Assembly (NCBI GenBank): GCA_902810755.1
Contig: CADDYT010000114.1
Coordinates: 1 to 20,315, forward strand
Source of the DNA: Chloroflexota bacterium
GTDB taxonomy: Bacteria > Chloroflexota > Ktedonobacteria > Ktedonobacterales > Ktedonobacteraceae
Direction: 5' to 3'
Length of the DNA stretch: 20,315 nucleotides
How positions within the stretch are numbered: the first letter of the stretch is position 1; every line of letters starts with the position of its first letter. This document shows, piece after piece, positions 13,953 through 20,315 of the stretch. The notes under the pieces were generated by a model. That model searched no databases. It was not told where the DNA came from and saw only the letters and a program-made list of their open reading frames with translations. A program made the position numbers and the translations under genes.

Positions 13953-15665
13953 ATGGCAAAGCAAGAGGAACAATACCTGGGCAGGCAGCTGGGAAACTAC
14001 CGCCTCACCCGGTTCCTGGGCCGGGGAGGCTTCGCAGAAGTCTATCTCGGCGAACATATTTACCTGGGAAGTTATGCCGCCATCAAAGTCCTGACCACCG
14101 CCCTCTCGGAAGAGGAGGTTGAGCAGTTTCGCAATGAGGCCCGCACCATCATCAATATCGAACATCCCAATATTGTGCGTGTCTTTGACTTCGGCATCGA
14201 AGGCTCCATCCCTTTTATTGTCATGAGCTACGCGCCCAACGGCTCATTGCGCAAACGCTACCCGGCGAGAACTCGCCTCCCTTTACCTGTAGTGATTACG
14301 TATGTCAGGCAGCTTGCCTCCGCCTTGCAGTACGTGCATGACCGCAAAATTGTCCACCGAGACATCAAGCCGGAGAACATGTTGCTGGGGCGCAATGATG
14401 AAGTCTTGCTCACCGATTTCGGCATTGCCGCTATCGCTCGCAGCACCAGTTCGATCAGCACTGAGGCCGGCAGCGGTACCCTCTACTACATGGCTCCCGA
14501 ACAGATTCAAGGCAAGCCGCGCCCGGCCAGCGATCAATACGCGCTGGCTGTGGTGGCCTACGAATGGCTGACCGGCAACCGCCCCTTTGACGGCACTTCG
14601 TGGGAAATTATTTCGCAGCACCTTTCAACGCCGCCACCTCCCTTACGCCAGCAAGTTCCGTCCTTGCCAGAGGCGGTTGAGCAGGTCATCTTGCGGGCGC
14701 TGTCCAAAGACCCGCACCAGCGTTTTGACACGGTGAGTGAATTTGCCGCCGAACTGGAGCAGGCGGCTACCAGACCATCGCGGGGCGCGCTGCTCTGCGC
14801 CTATCGCGGCCACAGCGAACTCATCTGGTCGGTGGCCTGGGCGCCCGATGGCTCGCGCATCGCTTCGGCAGGCGTCGATAAAACGGTTCAACTCTGGGAA
14901 GCGCGCACGGCCAATCCCATTCTGACCTACAGTCGCCACGCCCAGCCGATCCTCTCGGTGGCCTGGTCGCCCGACGGCACCCGCCTCGTCTCAACGGATA
15001 CCGAATATATAGCGCGCGTCTGGCTGGCGCGCACAGGACAGCATATGCTGACCTACCTCGGACATAGCGACCAGGTCTGGGCAGCGGCATGGTCGCCCGA
15101 TGGCGCGCTCATCGCCTCGGCAGGAGCTGACAAAACAGCGCAAGTGTGGGAAGCCGCCACCGGGGAACGCCTGCTCAGCTATCGTCAGCACAAAGGAACA
15201 ATCGACGCCCTGGCATGGTCGCCTGATGGTACGCGACTCGCCTCCGCCAGCGATGACCGGACGGTGCAAATCTGGCAGGCGCGTACAGGAGCAACAGTGC
15301 TGACATATGCAGGTCATACAAACGAAGTATGGGCAGTGGCATGGTCACCGGATGGCATACTCATCGCCTCGGCTGGCCGCGATAAGACCGTTCACATCTG
15401 GCAGGCGCAGACGGGCCGTCAGCTTTTAACATATAAAGGGCATACAAACTGGATCAGAGCCGTCTCCTGGTCGCCGACGCGACCCATCATTGCCTCCGCC
15501 AGCTACGACGGCACGGTGCAGGTATGGGAAGCCACAACAGGCAAAACGCTCTATACCTACCGGGGCCACACCCGCGAAGTCCTCGCCCTGGCATGGTCGC
15601 CCGACGGCACCCACATCGCTTCAGCCGGGGGCGACGGCACTGTGCAGGTCTGGCAGGCAATCTAA
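13953..15665 (+). CDS. Ser/Thr protein kinase fused to a seven-blade WD40 propeller
   Basis: A 570-residue fusion. Residues ~16-272 form a Hanks-type kinase with glycine loop GRGGFAEV, catalytic K45, alphaC E62, HRD as HRDIKPEN (D137), DFG at 155-157 and APE at 181-183. All catalytic residues are intact. There is no transmembrane segment, so it is cytosolic, unlike PknB-type receptors. From ~282 on there are seven WD40 repeats (GH ... V-x-x-x-x-WSPDG ... IASAG-x-D-K-T-V-x-x-W), enough to close one propeller that likely recruits partners or substrates. Bacterial kinase-WD40 fusions are typical of Chloroflexota, Cyanobacteria and Planctomycetes. AGGGA lies about 7 nt upstream of the ATG. Promoter boxes indicate single-gene transcription. 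Substrates unknown. Confidence 0.96.
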   Translation: MAKQEEQYLGRQLGNYRLTRFLGRGGFAEVYLGEHIYLGSYAAIKVLTTALSEEEVEQFRNEARTIINIEHPNIVRVFDFGIEGSIPFIVMSYAPNGSLRKRYPARTRLPLPVVITYVRQLASALQYVHDRKIVHRDIKPENMLLGRNDEVLLTDFGIAAIARSTSSISTEAGSGTLYYMAPEQIQGKPRPASDQYALAVVAYEWLTGNRPFDGTSWEIISQHLSTPPPPLRQQVPSLPEAVEQVILRALSKDPHQRFDTVSEFAAELEQAATRPSRGALLCAYRGHSELIWSVAWAPDGSRIASAGVDKTVQLWEARTANPILTYSRHAQPILSVAWSPDGTRLVSTDTEYIARVWLARTGQHMLTYLGHSDQVWAAAWSPDGALIASAGADKTAQVWEAATGERLLSYRQHKGTIDALAWSPDGTRLASASDDRTVQIWQARTGATVLTYAGHTNEVWAVAWSPDGILIASAGRDKTVHIWQAQTGRQLLTYKGHTNWIRAVSWSPTRPIIASASYDGTVQVWEATTGKTLYTYRGHTREVLALAWSPDGTHIASAGGDGTVQVWQAI

Positions 15666-15967
15666 CAGAAAGGCACTTCCAGGTACGAGGCCTTGCGAGA
15701 TGCCTTAAAAACATCCCGTCCAGGCCGACCTGGAAGTGAGGCAGACCACCGGGGCAGATGCCTACCGGATGACCTGAGAGTGGAGCAAACAACCGTTCCG
15801 ACAAAGCGCGACACCGTTCAGCCAGAACGAACTGGAACTGGCTCCGGCCGTGCCGCAGATGCACTCCGGTCATTTCCACCACGATCATGGAGCCGACATT
15901 CTGTCGACATATATATTACGAACGGGCGTTCAAAAAGTTAGCCTGCAAGGTATGCAAATTTACCAGC
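15666..15967. other. Non-coding stretch with a two-part stem after the kinase gene
   Basis: No convincing gene is seen here. CACTTCCAGGT (15674-15684) and ACCTGGAAGTG (15728-15738) are an 11-bp perfect inverted repeat. Inside it GGCCT (15689-15693) can pair with AGGCC (15722-15726), giving a stepped hairpin just 8 nt after the kinase stop. It may be a terminator or structured 3' end, although no T-run follows. The rest, up to the convergent transporter stop, shows no recognisable feature. Confidence 0.45.
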
Positions 15968-17293
15968 CTATCCCGGAAACTGGATACCGAAGAGGCCAAG
16001 AACCTGCGTAACAAGGTAGAGCAGGGCCAGAAAGCTGACGATAATGGTCAGCGCGTAGGCCAGAATATTGTAGAACAGGCCGTTGGTATAGCGTCCCATC
16101 AGGCGCTTGTCGTTGACAAGGCGCAGGATGGTAAAGAGAATAATCGGCAGCAACAGGCCGTTGAGCATGTAGAGGTTGAGCAAAATTGGCACCACCGGCA
16201 GGTTGGGTACCATCGCTACCACCACGCCAACCACAATCAGCAGGGTAAAGAGCGTCCAGAAAAAGGGGGCTTCTCGCCAGCGCCTGCCAACGCCTCTTTC
16301 CATGCCGAGGGCTTCGGCTATCGAATAGCTGGTGGAGAGAGGCAGCACGGCGGCGGCGAGGAAGGCGGCGCCGATCAGGCCAAGCGCGAAAGCATCCCTG
16401 GCAAAGACGCCCAGAAACGGGGTCAGCGCCTGTGCGGCATCGGCTGCTGAAGCAAGCGCAACGCCCTTGCCCCCGCTATGCGCAAAGAGCGTGGCGGCCG
16501 TTGCGACCACAATAAAAAAGGCGATGGTATTGGAAAAAACAGCCCCCGCGTAGACTTCGAAGCGTTCATATTTATAATCGCTCATACTGATGCCTTTATC
16601 AACAACGGCGCTCTGCACGTACAACTGCATATAGGGGCTGATGGTGGTGCCTGTAGCTGCGATCAGCGTCAGGATATAGCCGCCGTTCAGTTGAATGGTG
16701 GGAATGACGGTTCCGGTCAATACCTGTCCCCAGTCCGGTTTCGCGAGAAAGGCGGAGATGATATAGGCAAAAAAGGTGAAGGTCAGGGCGAGGAAGACCT
16801 TCTCGACGCGCTCGTAGGAGCCGCGAGCAACGAGCAGCCAGATCAATATGCCGCCAGCAGGGGCGGCAATCCAGCCGGGAACGCCAAAAAGGCCGAGCGC
16901 GGCAGTAATGCCGATAAATTCAGAGACAATGATTCCGCCGTTTGCGACCAGGAAGATCAGCATAATAAAGGCCGTCAGTCGCAGGGGAAAGTTTTCGCGA
17001 ATCAGGTCAGAAAGCCCTTTGCCCGTGACTGCTCCCATGCGACTCGCCATTTCCTGCACAATTGCCATGCCCACCGTGAGTACGACCAGCGTCCAGAGCA
17101 TCTGGTAGCCGAACTGCGCGCCCATTGTGCTGTACGTATAGATGCCGCCGGGGTCGTTTCCCGCGTTGGCGGCGATCAGGCCCGGCCCAAAGATGCCGAG
17201 ATAGAACAGCAGGCGTGAACCACGCTTCCTCAGATGCTGCCGATGTCGGCGACCTACACGCTCCCGATTCTCCTGTGGGATGATTTTGTCCAT
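15968..17293 (-). CDS. NRAMP-related (SLC11-type) transporter, probable Mg2+ importer
   Basis: A 441-residue LeuT-fold metal transporter with about 11 hydrophobic helices. The TM1 motif reads D47-P-G-G50 (NDPGGIYTYSTMGAQFGYQ) where Mn/Fe NRAMPs have DPGN. TM6 reads GTTISPYMQLYVQSAVVDKG (215-234) where they have MPH, so the soft-metal-binding Met is Ser219. Loss of the Met and Asn is the hallmark of the NRAMP-related magnesium transporters (NRMT group). The 5' leader is an M-box Mg2+ riboswitch, which independently supports magnesium uptake in low Mg2+. The ATG at 17293 has AGGGAGG about 8 nt upstream. Monocistronic, convergent with the kinase gene. A generic Nramp Mn2+ role is the less likely alternative. 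Confidence 0.9.
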   Translation of the reverse strand: MDKIIPQENRERVGRRHRQHLRKRGSRLLFYLGIFGPGLIAANAGNDPGGIYTYSTMGAQFGYQMLWTLVVLTVGMAIVQEMASRMGAVTGKGLSDLIRENFPLRLTAFIMLIFLVANGGIIVSEFIGITAALGLFGVPGWIAAPAGGILIWLLVARGSYERVEKVFLALTFTFFAYIISAFLAKPDWGQVLTGTVIPTIQLNGGYILTLIAATGTTISPYMQLYVQSAVVDKGISMSDYKYERFEVYAGAVFSNTIAFFIVVATAATLFAHSGGKGVALASAADAAQALTPFLGVFARDAFALGLIGAAFLAAAVLPLSTSYSIAEALGMERGVGRRWREAPFFWTLFTLLIVVGVVVAMVPNLPVVPILLNLYMLNGLLLPIILFTILRLVNDKRLMGRYTNGLFYNILAYALTIIVSFLALLYLVTQVLGLFGIQFPG

Positions 17294-17332
17294 TGGCGCA
17301 CCTCCCTGTCAGGGGCAGACTCAGAAAAGAGC

Positions 17333-17363
17333 AATAAAAATACCCCCATCACTAACGAGGGGG
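17333..17363 (-). terminator. Riboswitch expression platform terminator
   Basis: On the minus strand CCCCC (17363-17359) pairs with GGGGG (17347-17343), followed by TATTTTTATT, an intrinsic terminator. An upstream GAGGGGG (17397-17391) can instead pair with CCCCCTC (17363-17357), forming a 7-bp antiterminator. Mg2+ binding to the M-box should favour the terminator, the usual logic for this class. Confidence 0.7.
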
Positions 17364-17402
17364 CGTAATCAGAGCCGCATACAGCACAAACCCCCTCTAG
17401 TT

Positions 17403-17556
17403 GAGCTTTGGCACTGCACGACGTAAGATAGCAGGCAAACTATCCAGCCACTTCGGGTCACGCCTTATGCCGACGAGACCTGGCCTGATCGTTGGCGTCT
17501 CTCGACGTTTCTGATCAGTGGCCTGTGTTCATGCAGCCACCTCACCTAACGAGGTA
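17403..17556 (-). promoter_or_regulatory. M-box (ykoK leader) magnesium riboswitch aptamer
   Basis: Read on the minus strand, the conserved M-box blocks appear in order and spacing: CCTCGTTAGGTGAGG from 17554, GACGCCAA at 17499-17492, GTCGGCATAAGG at 17474-17463, and GTGCAGTGCCAAAGCTC at 17419-17403. These are the hallmark elements of the Mg2+-sensing M-box (Rfam ykoK family), recalled from knowledge of the Bacillus mgtE leader. The aptamer binds several Mg2+ ions and compacts, turning the downstream gene off when magnesium is plentiful. It sits between a strong promoter and the NRAMP-related transporter gene, with a terminator before the ribosome site. Confidence 0.92.
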
Positions 17557-17585
17557 AGACAGAAAACATAGTATTTGTTATTTGT

Positions 17586-17614
17586 ACTATACGGCCCCGG
17601 ACAAGATTTGTCAA
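17586..17614 (-). promoter_or_regulatory. Promoter driving the M-box leader
   Basis: On the minus strand TTGACA (17614-17609) and TATAGT (17591-17586) are exactly 17 nt apart. The expected start near 17579 lies about 23 nt before the first M-box block, giving a leader of about 285 nt. Confidence 0.8.
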
Positions 17615-17633
17615 ACGCTTCCCGGCACATTCA

Positions 17634-17682
17634 GGAAAACAGGCAGGGAGAGCGAACTATTCCTATTCGCTCTCCCTGCCTG
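17634..17682 (-). terminator. 17-bp perfect stem terminator after the small ORF
   Basis: The arms at 17640-17656 and 17666-17682 pair perfectly over 17 bp (CAGGCAGGGAGAGCGAA and its complement) with a 9-nt loop. On the minus strand it is followed by TTTT at 17639-17636. It lies 14 nt past the stop of the short ORF and just before the M-box promoter, insulating the riboswitch unit from upstream readthrough. Confidence 0.75.
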
Positions 17683-17695
17683 TCCTGCATAGAGA

Positions 17696-17797
17696 TTATC
17701 CCGGTCTCTGCCGTTCCAGCGTTCGTTTCAACAGCCCGACCAGGGCAATCGTACCGAACCAGAGGGCGGTGATGACCCATGCTCGCTTCTCGCTCAT
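17696..17797 (-). CDS. Possible 33-residue single-helix membrane peptide
   Basis: The peptide is MSEKRAW, then a hydrophobic helix (VITALWFGTIALVGLL), then a basic end (KRTLERQRPG), a typical layout for a small single-pass membrane protein. AAAGG lies 9 nt before the ATG; a longer start at 17821 gives 41 residues but has no ribosome site. A strong minus-strand terminator follows the stop by 14 nt, which supports real transcription. No family is recognised. It lies upstream of the Mg2+ transporter and could be an unrelated small gene or a chance reading frame next to a decayed insertion sequence. Confidence 0.4.
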   Translation of the reverse strand: MSEKRAWVITALWFGTIALVGLLKRTLERQRPG

Positions 17798-17871
17798 CTG
17801 CTTCCGCCTTTCGCTGCTCATTGCATCATGTTTCAAGGGAGAACATTCTTTCCCACCAGATATACGCTCCA

Positions 17872-18538
17872 TTACCAGCAAGGGTTAAGCATTTGTTTGT
17901 TGCGGGGACCAGTACGCACAAGGTCGGTGAGGTGGCCCAAACGTTGATGGGAGTCGCCCCCAGCGCGAGCGCGGTCAGCCGTCTCAATCATACCTTAACT
18001 GAACAGTTTGAAGCCTGGCGAGAGCGTTCACTGCTACCCCACTATCGCATCCTGTATCTCGATGGGATTCATTTTACCGTCCGACATGGAGAGAAAACTG
18101 ACTCGACCATCATCTGTCTCGGCGCTCTTTCCCACCACGCCGCGCCAGCGTTGTGTGGTGTATAAAGAGCGCAATGTGCTTAATGCCATTCCTCATCGGG
18201 AACGCAAAGAGGTCAGTGCGGAACTGGCTGGAATCTTCAAGGCCGCAACGAAGGAGGAGGCTCAGCTCAATTTGGCGGCCTTCAAAGGCAAATACCAGAA
18301 ACGCTATCCCGAAGCGATTCGTAGCCTCTGTGAAGATGAAGAGCATTGGTTGACGTTTTATGCCTTTCCACCAGTGATGCATCGCTACATTCGCACCACC
18401 AATGCGATTGAAAGCTTTTTCAGCAACGTTCGGAAACGGACAGACCAGATTGACGCTTTCACCACGGAAACGAGCTGTCTCACCATCGTGTGGGCCGTGA
18501 TGCAAGATATCCGCTTGCCAAAGATTCCGGTCGGCTAA
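17872..18538 (+). pseudogene. IS256-family (Mutator-type) transposase remnant
   Basis: The left part (frame of 17872, to about 18120) reads VKHLFVAGTSTHKVGEVAQT then GVAPSASAVSRLN and ILYLDGIHFTVRHGEKTD, the IS256 N-proximal domain with the first catalytic Asp. From about 18122 a different frame reads ALFPTTPRQRCVVYKERNVL through RYIRTTNAIESFFSNVRKRT, with the catalytic Glu, to the normal end RLPKIPVG. The stretch normally between them (about 60 residues, holding the second catalytic Asp) is deleted and the frame shifted. About 100 N-terminal residues are also missing. The protein cannot be active. Terminal inverted repeats were not found. Confidence 0.85.
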
Positions 18539-18816
18539 AGGTGAAATGTTCAGTGTGAGAGGCAAACAGACAACCAGCCGGAAAGGGTGGATTGGGGGGA
18601 GATGGTGTTTGCCGATGACCCAGTGTCCCGGCGTGACTCAAGGAGCCTGTTTGCTGATAAGGGCAGGCTTGCGCTCACTGTTTCCGTTTCGCCAGAGTTG
18701 GTCAGCGGGACGCTCTCACCTTCACCTTGCTTTTCTGCTTACCGGGTATTATATACCAGTTTCATACAGCGCGGTTCACCTGCATGGAGCTATCTGATGA
18801 GGGCAGGGGCGAGCCT

Positions 18817-18950
18817 CATAGGCGTTAACTTAGGCCCGGACAGGCCAGCCGCAAGGGGATGGCCCCAGAAGCGTTAACTTCAGGCCGCCGCAGGCCACCC
18901 GCCAGGGGTGGCCTGCCCGGCGTTGGCACTGGCTTACGTTAACGCCTATG
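18817..18950. mobile_element. 134-bp MITE-like element with 13-bp TIRs and 11-bp flanking direct repeats
   Basis: CATAGGCGTTAAC at 18817-18829 and GTTAACGCCTATG at 18938-18950 are perfect terminal inverted repeats. GGGGCGAGCCT occurs immediately outside both ends (18806-18816 and 18951-18961), exactly as a target-site duplication should. Inside are two 43-bp subunits starting GCGTTAACTT (18822 and 18871), each with a GGCCACC/GGTGGCC-type hairpin (clean at 18893-18913). There is no coding capacity, so a full-length partner would have to move it. A related segment begins at 20264. From 18539 to 18805 nothing else is recognised. Confidence 0.8.
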
Positions 18951-19097
18951 GGGGCGAGCCTGGTGGCCGCCTTGCCGCTCAATCCTTACCAACCTCGCTT
19001 CAGGCTGTTGCCTATCCTCCCAATTTCAGGTGAGTGGCATTAAGGTGTAGAGAGGTGATCGACTCTGGCGGGCTACGTTGCTCAGTTGCTCACCGCA

Positions 19098-19126
19098 GAT
19101 ACTTCGCTCCCGCTCCGCGTGACACG
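19098..19126. repeat. 29-bp dispersed repeat copy
   Basis: GATACTTCGCT to GACACG, 29 bp, is 25/29 identical by eye to the copy at 8440-8468 and 23/29 to 11699-11727. It lies in the non-coding stretch before the hydrolase gene. Confidence 0.5.
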
Positions 19127-19167
19127 TCCCGACCACCTGTTCATGACATGCTACCCGCAACCTGCCC

Positions 19168-19197
19168 TTGAGATTGCGCACTGCTTTGTTGCATACT
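19168..19197 (+). promoter_or_regulatory. Candidate promoter for the alpha/beta hydrolase gene
   Basis: TTGAGA (19168-19173) and CATACT (19192-19197) lie 18 nt apart. The -10 box matches the consensus at only four of six positions, so this is a weak call. The leader would be about 70 nt. Confidence 0.35.
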
Positions 19198-19273
19198 GTT
19201 AGCAAGAGTCTCACTCACCGAAAGTCGTTGAGACACAACAATATTTCGCAGAACAGTCAGGAGAAAACCGTCT

Positions 19274-20209
19274 ATGCCACTCGATCCTCAAATTCAAGCC
19301 TATCTCGATCAGATGGCGGCAATGAATATGCCCCCGATACATACGATGACGCCCGAACAGGTACGAATGGGAATAGCGATGCAGCTTGCGATGGAGAACA
19401 TTGAGAAAGAGCAGGTGGCTCGCGTTGAGAACCGCACCATTCCCGGCCCGGCGGGCGAGATACCTGTGCGCATCTATACGCCGCAGGGCAACGGGCCATT
19501 CCCGGCACTGGTCTTCTTTCATGGCGGCGGCTGGGTGATCTGCAACCTGGACACGCACGATGGTATCTGCCGCGGCCTGGCAAACGGCGCGGGCTGCGTG
19601 GTCGTCTCGGTCGATTACCGGCTCGCGCCCGAACACAAATTTCCTGCCGCGCCCGAAGATTGCTATGCCGCGACGCAATGGGTTGCGGAGAACGCGGCAG
19701 AGTTGAACGTTGACGCTTCCCATATCGCCGTTGGCGGGGATAGCGCGGGCGGCAATCTCACTGCCGTTGTGGCCCAGATGGCGCGAGATCGGGGAGGCCC
19801 GCACCTCGTCTTCCAGTTGCTGATCTATCCCGCCACCGATTTCAGGATGAACACGCCCTCCATCGAAGAGAACGCTACCGGCTACTTCCTGACAAAAGAC
19901 GACATGATCTGGTTCACGAACCATTACCTGAACAGCGAAGAGGATAAGACGAACCCGCTGGCTTCCCCCCTGCTGGCAAGCGATCTGAGCGGCCTGCCCC
20001 CGGCCCTCATCATCACCGCCCAGTATGACCCACTGCGCGACGAGGGTGAGTTGTACGGCCAGAAATTAAGGGAAGCGGGCGTCCCCGTCACCGTCAGCCG
20101 CTACGCAGGGGTTATTCACGGCTTTTTCGGCAGCATCCCCTCCGATAAGGGCAAGCAGGCTGAGGCCGAAGCCAGCGCCGCCTTGCGCGTGGCCTTTGGC
20201 AAAGCGTAG
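19274..20209 (+). CDS. Alpha/beta hydrolase, HSL-type carboxylesterase/lipase (fold-3)
   Basis: A 311-residue esterase of the hormone-sensitive-lipase group (bacterial esterase family IV). The oxyanion motif HGGG is at 83-86 and the nucleophile elbow GDSAGG centres on Ser157. Asp252 (YDPLRDEG) and His282 (GVIHGFF) complete the triad. YRLAPEHKFPAAPEDC (115-130) is the conserved segment of this family. It has no signal peptide, so it is cytosolic and acts on short-chain acyl esters. AGGAG lies about 10 nt before the ATG. It is preceded by a repeat-rich non-coding region and followed by another repeat block. It is intact and of normal length; the natural substrate is not predictable. Confidence 0.95.
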   Translation: MPLDPQIQAYLDQMAAMNMPPIHTMTPEQVRMGIAMQLAMENIEKEQVARVENRTIPGPAGEIPVRIYTPQGNGPFPALVFFHGGGWVICNLDTHDGICRGLANGAGCVVVSVDYRLAPEHKFPAAPEDCYAATQWVAENAAELNVDASHIAVGGDSAGGNLTAVVAQMARDRGGPHLVFQLLIYPATDFRMNTPSIEENATGYFLTKDDMIWFTNHYLNSEEDKTNPLASPLLASDLSGLPPALIITAQYDPLRDEGELYGQKLREAGVPVTVSRYAGVIHGFFGSIPSDKGKQAEAEASAALRVAFGKA

Positions 20210-20238
20210 CAGCCGCCCGCACATGCCCGGCCCCACCC

Positions 20239-20315
20239 GCAGGCCACCCGCCAGGGGTGGCCCCATAGGCGGTAACTTAAGGCCGCCACAGGCCAGCCGC
20301 CAGGGGTGGCCCTAC
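20239..20315. repeat. REP-like hairpins and a truncated MITE-family copy at the window end
   Basis: GGCCACC/GGTGGCC hairpin at 20242-20262, loop CGCCAGG. From 20264 CATAGGCGGTAACTT starts a segment like the left part of the element at 18817, continuing through GGCCAGCCGCCAGGGGTGGCC-type sequence (20291-20311) to the window edge. Its right end is outside the window. Confidence 0.75.

Noticed and set aside
15920..15931. GAACG-GG-CGTTC palindrome
   Set aside because: A 2-nt loop cannot form a stable hairpin and no associated regulator or promoter is seen.
18546..18877. Short plus-strand open frames of 83 and 96 codons after the transposase remnant
   Set aside because: No ribosome site, no recognisable domain, and the second runs into the MITE-like element; probably chance.

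Overview
The window is a moderately GC-rich bacterial chromosome segment. Its gene set includes a Ser/Thr kinase fused to a WD40 propeller, a PQQ-like propeller, a COG3559-type exporter permease and two soluble P450s. It also carries many hairpin-forming intergenic repeats. This mix suggests a large-genome soil-type bacterium, most likely Chloroflexota (Ktedonobacteria). That placement is inference; no rRNA or tRNA gene was seen to confirm it.

Left part (1-7049): short palindromic repeats (core GGCCACC-7 nt-GGTGGCC) precede a membrane-anchored eight-blade PQQ-like propeller gene (-). Its N-terminal codons run through a second inverted pair of the same repeats. Next is a 14-TM-type MFS drug exporter (-). 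Divergent from it is a TetR regulator followed by an ABC ATPase and an ABC-2 type permease (+). The TetR promoter has consensus boxes and is followed at once by a near-perfect palindrome, so an autoregulated efflux operon is likely.

Middle part (7064-13742): everything is on the minus strand. From upstream to downstream the genes are cytochrome P450 no. 2, an HD-domain (YfbR-like) phosphohydrolase, a PQQ-like propeller lipoprotein, a YbaK/EbsC-type editing protein, an M20 metallohydrolase and cytochrome P450 no. 1. A perfect 31-bp inverted repeat lies between the HD and lipoprotein genes.

Right part (13791-20315): back-to-back promoters separate P450 no. 2 from a cytosolic Ser/Thr kinase with seven WD40 blades (+). 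Next comes an NRAMP-related transporter (-). Its 5' leader is a recognisable M-box (Mg2+) riboswitch with a terminator platform and a near-consensus promoter. The transporter lacks the methionine and asparagine typical of Mn/Fe NRAMPs, so riboswitch and protein independently point to magnesium uptake. Beyond it lie a possible 33-aa membrane peptide gene with its own terminator, a broken IS256-family transposase, a 134-bp MITE-like element with 13-bp terminal inverted repeats and 11-bp flanking direct repeats, and an HSL-type alpha/beta hydrolase (+). Another copy of the repeat family ends the window.

No CRISPR array, rRNA, tRNA or prophage was recognised. The strongest non-routine signals are the M-box/NRAMP-related pair, the repeats captured inside a coding region, and the intact MITE-like element.
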